Positions 1 to 6,367 of a stretch of 7,459 nucleotides of DNA are shown in pieces. The DNA is from an uncultured Roseburia sp. (GTDB lineage: Bacteria; Bacillota; Clostridia; Lachnospirales; Lachnospiraceae), in assembly GCA_934292805.1 (NCBI GenBank), contig CAKQXQ010000073.1, forward strand, positions 1 to 7,459, written 5' to 3'. The stretch's first letter is position 1; each line of letters starts with the position of its first letter. Below the pieces are notes generated by a model. That model had not been told where the DNA came from and made no database searches. It was given only the letters and a program-made list of their open reading frames with translations. Both the position numbers and the translations under genes were made by a program.

Positions 1-240
1 AGATCAAATTCTCCGTGGTACCACTCTAATTCGCAGGATGAGTGACTCATCCATATACGCACTCATATTCTTAACGCGAATCACACGTTCCGACCTACTT
101 GCAGTTATCACCGGTTCAGCCGAAAAACTCAGAGGCGAGTTGGGAACTTCTGGATACTGTCTTGCACCATCCGACAGCTCTCTGATGTATCTTCCGTTCT
201 TAATACTCCTCGTCAACGTCTTAATTTATGCTTATAACAT
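1..240 (-). promoter_or_regulatory. T-box riboswitch leader, leucine (CUC) specifier, cut by left edge
   Basis: This untranslated leader senses uncharged tRNA and controls a gene beyond the left edge by antitermination. In minus-strand order it has these parts. GACGAGGAGTA (214-204) forms the 5' side of Stem I. AGAGAG (183-178) is followed by a distal hairpin CTGTC/GACAG (177-173 with 161-157) whose loop contains the conserved GGTG. The specifier loop 3' side ends CAACTCG just before the basal strand CCTC, placing codon CTC (139-137) with the usual purine after it. The Stem II region has conserved GTAGGTCGGAACG...CGTTA (98-72). Stem III is a perfect GGATGAG/CTCATCC hairpin (52-36). The T-box proper, AGAGTGGTACCACGG, is at about 27-13. 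Its TGGT would pair with ACCA, which fits the A73 of tRNA-Leu. The terminator half and the regulated gene are not in the window. The T-box class is near certain; the leucine assignment is strong but inferred from hand folding. Confidence 0.93.
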
Positions 241-245
241 GATTT

Positions 246-273
246 ATTTTAACATATGAGTTTCATTTGTCAA
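246..273 (-). promoter_or_regulatory. Sigma-A promoter with extended -10 for the T-box unit
   Basis: The -35 is a perfect TTGACA (273-268). A 16-base spacer leads to TAAAAT (251-246), one mismatch from TATAAT. TGT directly precedes the -10 and gives an extended -10 element. Transcription would start near 239-240, just upstream of the T-box Stem I. The -35 lies only 8 bases past the ilvC terminator stem, so the downstream unit has its own promoter rather than relying on read-through. Confidence 0.85.
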
Positions 274-318
274 CAAAAGATTTCCCCGGTTTTTGAAGTT
301 TTTTCAAAAACCGGGGAA
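274..318 (-). terminator. Intrinsic terminator of the ilvN-ilvC operon
   Basis: A perfect 16-bp inverted repeat (318-303 with 297-282; arms begin TTCCCCGG and end CCGGGGAA) encloses a 5-base loop. It starts 18 bases after the ilvC stop codon. On the minus strand the stem is followed by ATCTTTTG, a modest U-rich tail. The plus-strand side has no T-run, so it acts in the direction of ilvC. Confidence 0.9.
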
Positions 319-336
319 TATGAAGCATAATATCTA

Positions 337-1359
337 TTAGTTATTGATAAGTTTGTCTTCTTCGTTATTCCAGCTGTAAAGTTTACGGATTTCTTTACCA
401 ACCTGCTCAGATGGATGCTCTGCTGCTTTCTTTCTCATAGCTTTGAAATGTACCTGACGGCCTGCAGGAGACATATCTACTAAGAAGTCTTTTGCAAATG
501 TACCATCCTGGATATCAGAAAGAATCTGTTTCATAGCTTTCTTTGTATCTTCTGTGATGATCTTAGGTCCTGTAATGTAATCACCATACTCAGCTGTGTT
601 AGAGATAGAATATCTCATACCTTCGAAACCTGACTGGTAAATAAGATCTACGATCAGTTTCATCTCATGGATACATTCAAAGTATGCATTTCTAGGATCA
701 TATCCTGCTTCGCATAATGTTTCAAAACCAGCCTGCATTAATGCACAGACACCACCGCAAAGAACTGCCTGCTCACCAAAAAGGTCTGTTTCTGTCTCTG
801 TTCTGAATGTTGTCTCTAATACACCGGCTCTTGCTCCACCGATACCAAGTGCATATGCAAGTGCAAGATCCTGAGCTTTTCCTGTTGCATCCTGCTCTAC
901 TGCGATCAGACAAGGTGTTCCTTTTCCAGCCTGATATTCAGAACGTACTGTATGTCCTGGTGCTTTTGGAGCGATCATTGTAACGTCAACGTCTGCTGGT
1001 GGAACGATACATCCAAAATGAATATTAAATCCATGTGCAAACATTAACATGTTTCCTGCCTCAAGGTTTGGCTCGATGTCTTTTTTGTACATATCAGCCT
1101 GTTTTTCATCATTAATAAGAATCATAATGATGTCAGCTTTCTTTGCTGCTTCTGCTGTTGTGTATACTTCAAATCCCTGTTTCTCAGCCTTTGCCCAAGA
1201 TTTGCTTCCTTCATAAAGTCCGATGATAACATGACATCCGGAATCCTTTAAATTTAATGCATGAGCATGTCCCTGGCTGCCATAGCCGATAATAGCAATT
1301 GTTTTACCTTCTAATAATGAGAGATTACAATCTTCCTGATAAAAAATTTTTGCTGCCAT
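337..1359 (-). CDS. ilvC: Ketol-acid reductoisomerase (class I, short form)
   Basis: This enzyme converts acetolactate or acetohydroxybutyrate to the dihydroxy acid with NAD(P)H and Mg2+. It is the second common step of valine/leucine/isoleucine synthesis and is cytoplasmic. At 340 residues it matches the class I length. The N-terminal Rossmann fold has GYGSQG at residues 25-30 and the cofactor loop GLYEGSKSW at 47-55. His109 lies in AHGFNIHF and PGHTVR at 134-139. The C-terminal knotted domain has the metal ligands Asp192 and Glu196 (DLFGEQ) and Glu228 and Glu232 (FECIHE). Ser253 is in SISNTAEYG. All expected catalytic residues are present. The ATG start has AAGGAGG 7 bases upstream (1373-1367) and the gene begins 18 bases after ilvN, so the two form one operon. 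One oddity is Tyr49, where many relatives have Arg in the loop that reads the 2'-phosphate of NADPH. Identification is very secure. Confidence 0.98.
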   Translation of the reverse strand: MAAKIFYQEDCNLSLLEGKTIAIIGYGSQGHAHALNLKDSGCHVIIGLYEGSKSWAKAEKQGFEVYTTAEAAKKADIIMILINDEKQADMYKKDIEPNLEAGNMLMFAHGFNIHFGCIVPPADVDVTMIAPKAPGHTVRSEYQAGKGTPCLIAVEQDATGKAQDLALAYALGIGGARAGVLETTFRTETETDLFGEQAVLCGGVCALMQAGFETLCEAGYDPRNAYFECIHEMKLIVDLIYQSGFEGMRYSISNTAEYGDYITGPKIITEDTKKAMKQILSDIQDGTFAKDFLVDMSPAGRQVHFKAMRKKAAEHPSEQVGKEIRKLYSWNNEEDKLINN

Positions 1360-1377
1360 TTTTAATCCTCCTTAAAA

Positions 1378-1878
1378 TCACTCGATGATTTTTACGTCTG
1401 CTGTTCCTCTTGACAGTCCCGTAATACCTGTGCGCGCTAATTCCAGAATATCATATCCCTGTAACAGATCCAAAAATGCCTCAAGCTTATCCTGTCGGCC
1501 TGTAAGTTCAATGACCATGGAATCGTTTGTAACGTCTACGATCTTCCCGTGGAAAATCTCAGTCACATTAAGAATCGGCTGGCGTTCGGTGTCTTTCGCA
1601 CGAATCTTAACCATAATGAGTTCTCTTGTTACCGAAGAATCCGGCTCCAATTTCTTGATATCAACCACGTCTTCTAACTTTGCGAGCTGTTTCTCAATCT
1701 GTTCCAAAATCTGTTCATCTCCGCTTGCCACAATTGTGATTCGTGTATATCGCGGATCAGCTGTCACTCCTGAAGAAAAGCTGTCGATGTTATATCCTCT
1801 CCGGCTGAATAATCCTGAAATATGACTTGTAACGCCTGGATTGTTCTCAACTAAGAGTGATAATACCTGTCTTCTCAT
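1378..1878 (-). CDS. ilvN: Acetolactate synthase small (regulatory) subunit
   Basis: This is the regulatory subunit of acetohydroxyacid synthase. It binds valine and activates or feedback-inhibits the catalytic IlvB-type subunit, which is not in this window. Residues 1-75 are an ACT domain with the family pattern VENNPGV...GLFSRRGYNIDS (10-33). About 83-160 is the second small-subunit domain, with TEIFHGKIVDVT and the ending GITGLSRG. The length of 166 residues matches IlvH/IlvN proteins. Asn12, Gly15, Ser18 and Asn30 correspond to the E. coli IlvH positions Asn11, Gly14, Ser17 and Asn29, a region where changes relieve valine inhibition. A valine-sensitive enzyme is therefore expected (inference). 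The ATG start follows AAGGAAGAGG (1896-1887) with 8 bases between GAGG and ATG. It is first in the operon with ilvC. Confidence 0.97.
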   Translation of the reverse strand: MRRQVLSLLVENNPGVTSHISGLFSRRGYNIDSFSSGVTADPRYTRITIVASGDEQILEQIEKQLAKLEDVVDIKKLEPDSSVTRELIMVKIRAKDTERQPILNVTEIFHGKIVDVTNDSMVIELTGRQDKLEAFLDLLQGYDILELARTGITGLSRGTADVKIIE

Positions 1879-1895
1879 ACTGAAAACCTCTTCCT

Positions 1896-1918
1896 TGTAA
1901 AGTCTTTTGTGCTTTACA
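1896..1918 (-). promoter_or_regulatory. Small hairpin in the ilvN leader, abutting the Shine-Dalgarno
   Basis: TGTAAAG (1918-1912) and CTTTACA (1902-1896) form a 7-bp stem with a 9-base loop in the roughly 60-base ilvN leader. The stem ends directly before the Shine-Dalgarno AGGAAGAGG. No T-box or leader-peptide run of branched-chain codons is visible here. A role in mRNA stability or translation is only a guess. Confidence 0.4.
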
Positions 1919-1943
1919 GTTTTACTAACTCATATTTAGATAA

Positions 1944-1972
1944 ATAATATCAATATCATATTTTTTTGTCAA
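1944..1972 (-). promoter_or_regulatory. Sigma-A promoter of ilvN-ilvC
   Basis: A perfect TTGACA (1972-1967), a 17-base AT-rich spacer and TATTAT (1949-1944, one mismatch from consensus) give a near-ideal vegetative promoter. Transcription should begin near 1937, leaving a leader of about 60 bases before ilvN. Because it looks strong and has no attenuator after it, any control probably acts through a repressor or activator at the promoter. Confidence 0.87.
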
Positions 1973-2058
1973 CGGTAAAGCCGGTATTTTACCATACCTA
2001 TTTCACATGACTATTATAACTTGATATCATACCTAAATATATGTTTTATGAATTATGT
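1973..2058. other. AT-rich intergenic stretch upstream of the ilvN promoter
   Basis: This stretch lies between the end of the YhgE operon and the ilvN -35. It contains an inverted repeat GGTAAA/TTTACC (1974-1979 with 1988-1993, 8-base loop) touching the -35. It also has two direct copies of CATACCTA (1993-2000 and 2028-2035) and an isolated TATAAT on the minus strand (2018-2013) with no good -35. No stem followed by a T-run is seen, so no intrinsic terminator for the upstream operon can be named. The repeats could be operator sites, but that is speculative. Confidence 0.4.
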
Positions 2059-3810
2059 TTATAACATTACACCGGATTTTTCTTTACTGGTTTCAATAAT
2101 ATGGTTCATTTTTTCAAATGGAACTGCCAGAACCAGGCCAATGACCAGTGAAAGGATCGTGTATCCCAACAGAATACAAAGATCTGTCCAGTAATCGTTC
2201 TGATACATTCCTGCAACTGCTTCTTTCATGGCACCCATCGCATATTTAAATGGCTGGAAGCGGTAAAAAATCTGAAAAACCTCCGGCAGTGTTTCAATCG
2301 GGAAGGTACATCCTGCACCTGCTACCTGGATCACCATGATGATAATTGCCAGTCCCTCTCCGATATTTCCGAAAGCTGCGGTCAGTGCATACATGAGAAA
2401 ACTAAATACAAAACTTGTGCATGATGCAGCAAGCCAGAGTAAAAAAGGATGTTCACACTGGATTTCGATAAAATACAGGTCTCCTAATACCGCAATGAGT
2501 GCCTGCACCTGGCTGATCAGAAAGAATGTCAGATATCTTCCGAAAAACTTCTGATACGGACGGACATTTGTCAGAGACGGATCCGGTTCCACTTTTGTAT
2601 GTATGATGGCAACAAGGATCAGGCCACCGACCCAGAGAGCCAGCACTGTATAGAATGGAGCCATGGAACTTCCGTATGTATCCACTTCATAAATAGCCTG
2701 TGTTTCAATCTGCACCGGTGAAGCCAGGAAACTGCCGATCTCCTCTGCATCGTGTGTCAAAAGCTCTGATAAAATCTCGTATCCGTCGTTTCCCTTCAGC
2801 TGCTCAAGTCGTTCAAGACGGTCTGCTATTACCTGACGCATATCTGCGATCGCATTTTTCGTGCCGGAAAGACTGATATTGGCAGATGCAAGTGTTGCGG
2901 AAAGCTGTGAAAGGTTGCCATTTGAAGTATCAAGTGCCTTTGATACAGAACCAAGTGCACTGCTGATTCCGCTAAATGTAGATGACAATCCTTTTGAAAT
3001 CAACCCAAGTGAAGCCAGACCTGTCCCTGTCGCATTTTTCAGGCTTCCCATTGCATTTTGTCCGTTTTTCAAAGCACTGCTCATATCAGGATATACTGCT
3101 GCGAATTGAGATGTCGTATCAGATGCATTTCCGGACACATTCATCAGGGAATCAATCAGTTTTTCATATACGGAAAGATCCGAATCTGCAGCCTGTAATT
3201 TTGCGATCAGCATATCAATAATATTCGTCGTACCTGTTTTGTTTTCAATTACGGAAGAATCCATAAAAGTATCCGTTGCTTCCATACAGGTTGATATTAA
3301 AGTGGAGATAAACTGTGTATTTACTTCAAGCTGAACAGCAGTTTTGGCTTTATCCGTAATTTTGGGTGCGATCGCATTCTTCTTTTCGTTTGTATAATAT
3401 GTGATCTGTGGATGTTCCATTTCACCGGTCAGGAAACTCACCATGTCTTCCGTAAAATCTTCCGGCATGATAAGTGCCGCATAATAATCACCACTGTATA
3501 CACCATCAACCGCTTCGTCTGTCGTATCTGTGAATACCCAGCCTATGGACGTATTTGTTTTCAATCCATCGATCACATTTTCGCCCATATTAAATGTCAT
3601 ATCATCTATCGTAAGTCCTGCATCATCCGAAGCAACTGCAACTTTGATATTGGATGTAGCATCCGGTCCGTAAGGACTCCAGTTTGATAAAATATTAAAC
3701 CATGCATACAGACAAGGTAAAATAGACAAACCAATCACGATCACCACTGCTACCACATTTGTTTTGACTCTTTTAAAATCTGCTAAAAAAATACGCAATA
3801 TGTTTTTCAT
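2059..3810 (-). CDS. YhgE/Pip family membrane protein (shorter paralogue)
   Basis: This 583-residue protein belongs to the YhgE/Pip family, which includes the lactococcal phage-infection protein Pip and is related to EsaA of type VII secretion and to ABC-2 permeases. Its substrate and activity are unknown. After a short basic cytoplasmic start comes a first membrane span (about 19-40) running into the signature PCLYAWFNILSNWSPY (32-47). An extracytoplasmic domain to about residue 378 contains DGVYSGDYYAA and a Ser/Ala/Leu-rich helical stretch. From YGSSMAPFY (379) onward there are about five spans and a basic end near KMNH. It closely parallels the 706-residue neighbour, with the same signature numbering, but its external domain is about 125 residues shorter. 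The start overlaps the preceding stop as ATGA. GGAGG (3825-3821) lies 10 bases upstream, inside the previous gene. No ATPase partner is visible. The family call is secure; the role is unknown. Confidence 0.93.
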   Translation of the reverse strand: MKNILRIFLADFKRVKTNVVAVVIVIGLSILPCLYAWFNILSNWSPYGPDATSNIKVAVASDDAGLTIDDMTFNMGENVIDGLKTNTSIGWVFTDTTDEAVDGVYSGDYYAALIMPEDFTEDMVSFLTGEMEHPQITYYTNEKKNAIAPKITDKAKTAVQLEVNTQFISTLISTCMEATDTFMDSSVIENKTGTTNIIDMLIAKLQAADSDLSVYEKLIDSLMNVSGNASDTTSQFAAVYPDMSSALKNGQNAMGSLKNATGTGLASLGLISKGLSSTFSGISSALGSVSKALDTSNGNLSQLSATLASANISLSGTKNAIADMRQVIADRLERLEQLKGNDGYEILSELLTHDAEEIGSFLASPVQIETQAIYEVDTYGSSMAPFYTVLALWVGGLILVAIIHTKVEPDPSLTNVRPYQKFFGRYLTFFLISQVQALIAVLGDLYFIEIQCEHPFLLWLAASCTSFVFSFLMYALTAAFGNIGEGLAIIIMVIQVAGAGCTFPIETLPEVFQIFYRFQPFKYAMGAMKEAVAGMYQNDYWTDLCILLGYTILSLVIGLVLAVPFEKMNHIIETSKEKSGVML

Positions 3811-4154
3811 TCCTTATCTTCCTCCGCAAAATACTGTGCGATCAGGTTTTTATCTGGAAGAAGATCGTCAATTGTTGCATCTTCCTTGATACCAAGCTCT
3901 GCCAGACGCATCTGTAATGTATAATCACTGTATTCTACATAGATCAGATATGCAGAAATTGTAAAAAGTGATACGATCCATAATACAAGGAATACCACTT
4001 TGGAACTGTCCATAGAAAATGTCAACATAAGAAATACCAGTGGTATTAATATGACGCAGCGGATTCCCCAACGGATCTTTTTTTGATTTTTTTCATGCTC
4101 TTTATTCTGATAATCCATAATTCTGCGGTAGGATTCTTCATAATCTGTACTCAT
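3807..4154 (-). CDS. Small two-span membrane protein between the YhgE/Pip genes
   Basis: I do not recognise this 115-residue protein. A charged, probably helical N-terminus (1-28, rich in Glu, Lys, Gln and Tyr, ending KKIR) leads into a first membrane span (about 29-46). A very short loop (MDSSK) follows, then a second span (about 52-72). The 43-residue acidic tail ends AEEDKE. Basic residues before the first span suggest both ends face the cytoplasm. It starts 12 bases after the 706-residue gene, with its Shine-Dalgarno overlapping that gene's stop codon. Its own stop overlaps the next start as ATGA. This packing implies coordinated synthesis of the three proteins, so a subunit, chaperone or stabiliser role for the YhgE/Pip pair is plausible. 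That role is inferred from context only. The reading frame is real given the two ribosome-binding sites and the clear hairpin-like membrane topology. Confidence 0.85.
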   Translation of the reverse strand: MSTDYEESYRRIMDYQNKEHEKNQKKIRWGIRCVILIPLVFLMLTFSMDSSKVVFLVLWIVSLFTISAYLIYVEYSDYTLQMRLAELGIKEDATIDDLLPDKNLIAQYFAEEDKE

Positions 4155-4161
4155 CTGACTG

Positions 4162-4169
4162 CCTCCTTA
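4162..4169 (-). promoter_or_regulatory. Shine-Dalgarno overlapping the upstream stop codon
   Basis: TAAGGAGG (4169-4162) combines the TAA stop of the 706-residue YhgE/Pip gene with a full AAGGAGG site, 7 bases before the ATG of the 115-residue gene. Ribosomes ending on the first gene sit on the initiation site of the next, which is typical of translational coupling. Confidence 0.85.
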
Positions 4170-6287
4170 CATCATCTTTGTATCTTCCATACGCTTTTCA
4201 ACGAAATGATTCATTTTAATAAATGGTTTTCTGACAAACAGTCCGATAATAAGTGCTATAATACCAAATACTGCCAGCTGGCTTAAGTAACCCCAGTAAT
4301 CATTTCCATACATTCCGCCGATCGTTTCACGCATCGCATTGATCGCATATGGGAATGGAAAATACAGATATACCTGCCGGTTAAATTCCGGTAAAATCTC
4401 AATCGGATAGGTTCCGCTTGAGCCTGCTATCTGAATTACCATGATCACAACTACAAGAGCCTTTCCAACGTCTCCAAAAGAAACTGTCAGAGTGTAAATC
4501 AAAAGATTAAACACAAGACTTGCAAAAGCTGCTGTCAGATAGAATTTTCCATAGTCAAGGCATTGTACTTTCAAAAGATAGAGATCACCAAACACAACGA
4601 TCACAGCCTGGATCTGTCCAAGCACAAGAAATAATAAGAATCTGCCAAAATACTTCTCATATGTTTTAGCATCTGAAAATTCGTTTTTATCTACCTGTAC
4701 TTTGATCAGTGCAACCAGGATCACTGCACCTACCCAGAGGGCAAGGATCGTATAAAATGGTGTGACAGAGGAACCATAGTTTTCAACCGGGTAGACTCTC
4801 TCTGTTACAACAGAAACAGGCTGTTCAAAGAATTCTCCCATGACTTCCGGTTTAGTGGAGAGAATTTCTATGAACTGGTCATATTTATCGCTGTCCTCTA
4901 CCGCATTCAATTCTGTCAGAAGTGTATTCACATCTTCCTTTGCAGAGGTAATGAGCTCTTTTATTGTATCGAAGCTGCTATTTGAACTGTTCACTGTATT
5001 ACCGAGACTATTTAATGCAGTGCCTGTTCCGGCAAGTCCCTGGTTCATGCTGTTTAACGAAGCAACCATGCTGTTATAGGCAGCGGAAATACTGGACTTC
5101 ATAGATGTGATATCTGCCTGCAATTGTTTCTCGACAATTGGCAGTACTGCATCCACAAGACCGGCAGCCGCTTTTATTGCAGCACGATCCGACGATATCT
5201 GATTATGCAGGTTTTCTGTCTGATTTTGTAAATTGTCAGCCTCATTTTTCAATGTATTATGTATTGCATCCGTTGTTTCCTGAATATGATCAAGAAGCTT
5301 TGTGATATCATCTTTTGTGCTTCCATCCGGGATCAGATCATTATCCAATAATTTTTTCAATAATTCAATCTGCTGACTGGAATCAGATACATTTCCAATA
5401 ACCTGATCGATTTCTTCTTTTGTGAGATTATCTTTTCCAAGTGTCAGGCTGACATTGCTTAACTTCGTATGAATCTGTTGATACACCTGATCCATCTGTG
5501 ATTCCAGAGTCGAGATGGTGGTGATCGCTTCATTTTTTGCCTGGTTTGCCTGCGATACACCATTTTTTAATTTGCCCGATGCACTGTTTACTTCAGTGCC
5601 TGCTGTTTTAAGATTAGAAGCCAGTGTCTGGTTACAGGAGATCAGCTGGTCAATTGTCGCCAGATAATCATCCAGATTACCATCTACAGAATTTAGTTTT
5701 TCAATAAACTTCTTAATATACTGCGTCTTTTTTTCGTCATCGGCAAGATGATTCATGCTTTCCATGACAGTAGAAACTGCGACATTTATGAATTGTTCAT
5801 TGATACTTGTCTGTAGAGTTCCTTTTGCAGTATCTGTGATTTTAGATGCGATCGGATTTTTCTTTTCGTTCTCATAATAAGTTACCGATGGATGCGTCAG
5901 TCCATTCTCTGCAAATCCATAAAGACTTTTGCTGAAGTCTTTTCCGATAACGATCGCAGCATAATACTCTCCACTGTAGACACCGTCTAACGCTTTCTTT
6001 TCTGTTTCTACAAACTGCCATCCGATTTTATCATTTTCCTTCAGATTATCGATCACCGCATCACCCATAACAGAGGTTTCACCATCACTGGAAGTATAAC
6101 CTTCATCAAGGGATACCACTGCTACAGGGATTGTTCCTGTATTGCTGTAAGGATCCCAGTTTGAATAGATATTAAACCATGCATAAAGTGATGGGAGAAC
6201 ACAGATTGCGAGGGCAATAAGAAGTGCCAGTTTGTTCTTCCATAATCCTTTCACATCACTTTTGAAAATTTTTATAACTGTATTCAT
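4167..6287 (-). CDS. YhgE/Pip family membrane protein (longer paralogue)
   Basis: This 706-residue protein has the complete YhgE/Pip layout: a basic cytoplasmic start, a first membrane span (about 19-41) and the signature PSLYAWFNIYSNWDPY (32-47). A long extracytoplasmic domain runs to about 503, with DGVYSGEYYAA and NEKKNPIASKITD. From YGSSVTPFY (504) onward about five spans follow (near 511-530, 546-571, 580-602, 608-630, 666-683), ending PFIKMNHFVEK. The middle (roughly 185-440) is rich in Asn, Gln, Ser, Leu and Lys with heptad-like stretches, suggesting coiled coils. Relatives include Pip, a phage receptor in Lactococcus, and EsaA; transport by an ABC-2-like fold is suspected but unproven. 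It heads a three-gene coupled set. The ATG has AGGAG (6303-6299) at a rather long 11-base spacing, and AAAGG touches the start, so initiation may be moderate. No other in-frame start keeps the family N-terminus. Confidence 0.95.
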   Translation of the reverse strand: MNTVIKIFKSDVKGLWKNKLALLIALAICVLPSLYAWFNIYSNWDPYSNTGTIPVAVVSLDEGYTSSDGETSVMGDAVIDNLKENDKIGWQFVETEKKALDGVYSGEYYAAIVIGKDFSKSLYGFAENGLTHPSVTYYENEKKNPIASKITDTAKGTLQTSINEQFINVAVSTVMESMNHLADDEKKTQYIKKFIEKLNSVDGNLDDYLATIDQLISCNQTLASNLKTAGTEVNSASGKLKNGVSQANQAKNEAITTISTLESQMDQVYQQIHTKLSNVSLTLGKDNLTKEEIDQVIGNVSDSSQQIELLKKLLDNDLIPDGSTKDDITKLLDHIQETTDAIHNTLKNEADNLQNQTENLHNQISSDRAAIKAAAGLVDAVLPIVEKQLQADITSMKSSISAAYNSMVASLNSMNQGLAGTGTALNSLGNTVNSSNSSFDTIKELITSAKEDVNTLLTELNAVEDSDKYDQFIEILSTKPEVMGEFFEQPVSVVTERVYPVENYGSSVTPFYTILALWVGAVILVALIKVQVDKNEFSDAKTYEKYFGRFLLFLVLGQIQAVIVVFGDLYLLKVQCLDYGKFYLTAAFASLVFNLLIYTLTVSFGDVGKALVVVIMVIQIAGSSGTYPIEILPEFNRQVYLYFPFPYAINAMRETIGGMYGNDYWGYLSQLAVFGIIALIIGLFVRKPFIKMNHFVEKRMEDTKMM

Positions 6288-6367
6288 CCTTTACTGTACT
6301 CCTGCTCATTTGTTCTGCTTAGGACGTGATCCTGTAAATTATCATTGCTTATATCTTGATAGTTCTC
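6288..6367 (-). other. Short gap without a terminator before the YhgE/Pip set
   Basis: These 80 bases separate the 316-residue gene from the longer YhgE/Pip gene. They hold the AGGAG site for the latter and a small AGGA/TCCT stem, but no T-run terminator. There is a GATAAT-like -10 with no matching -35. Co-transcription of the 316-residue gene with the YhgE/Pip genes is therefore possible but unproven. Confidence 0.4.

Noticed and set aside
4..216. 70-codon open frame on the minus strand
   Set aside because: It lies wholly within the T-box leader; conserved T-box RNA elements explain the sequence and there is no Shine-Dalgarno for it.
38..259. 73-codon open frame on the plus strand
   Set aside because: It is antisense to the T-box leader and its promoter, with no ribosome-binding site and no protein-like features.
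1385..1825. 146-codon open frame on the plus strand
   Set aside because: It is the antisense shadow of ilvN, whose ACT domain and ribosome-binding site are unmistakable.
1974..1993. GGTAAA/TTTACC hairpin as terminator of the YhgE/Pip operon
   Set aside because: The stem is only 6 bp, is AT-rich, and is followed by an A-run rather than a T-run on the minus strand.
2013..2018. Perfect TATAAT on the minus strand upstream of ilvN
   Set aside because: No acceptable -35 lies 16-18 bases upstream, and a much better promoter sits at 1944-1972; expected by chance in AT-rich DNA.
2336..3687. Several plus-strand frames of 72-91 codons
   Set aside because: All are antisense to the shorter YhgE/Pip gene, overlap one another, and lack start signals.
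2059..6287. Type VII secretion locus (EsaA-like reading of the YhgE/Pip genes)
   Set aside because: No EssC ATPase, EssB, EsaB or WXG/LXG substrate gene is present, and the 115-residue protein does not look like EssA; the general YhgE/Pip label is safer.
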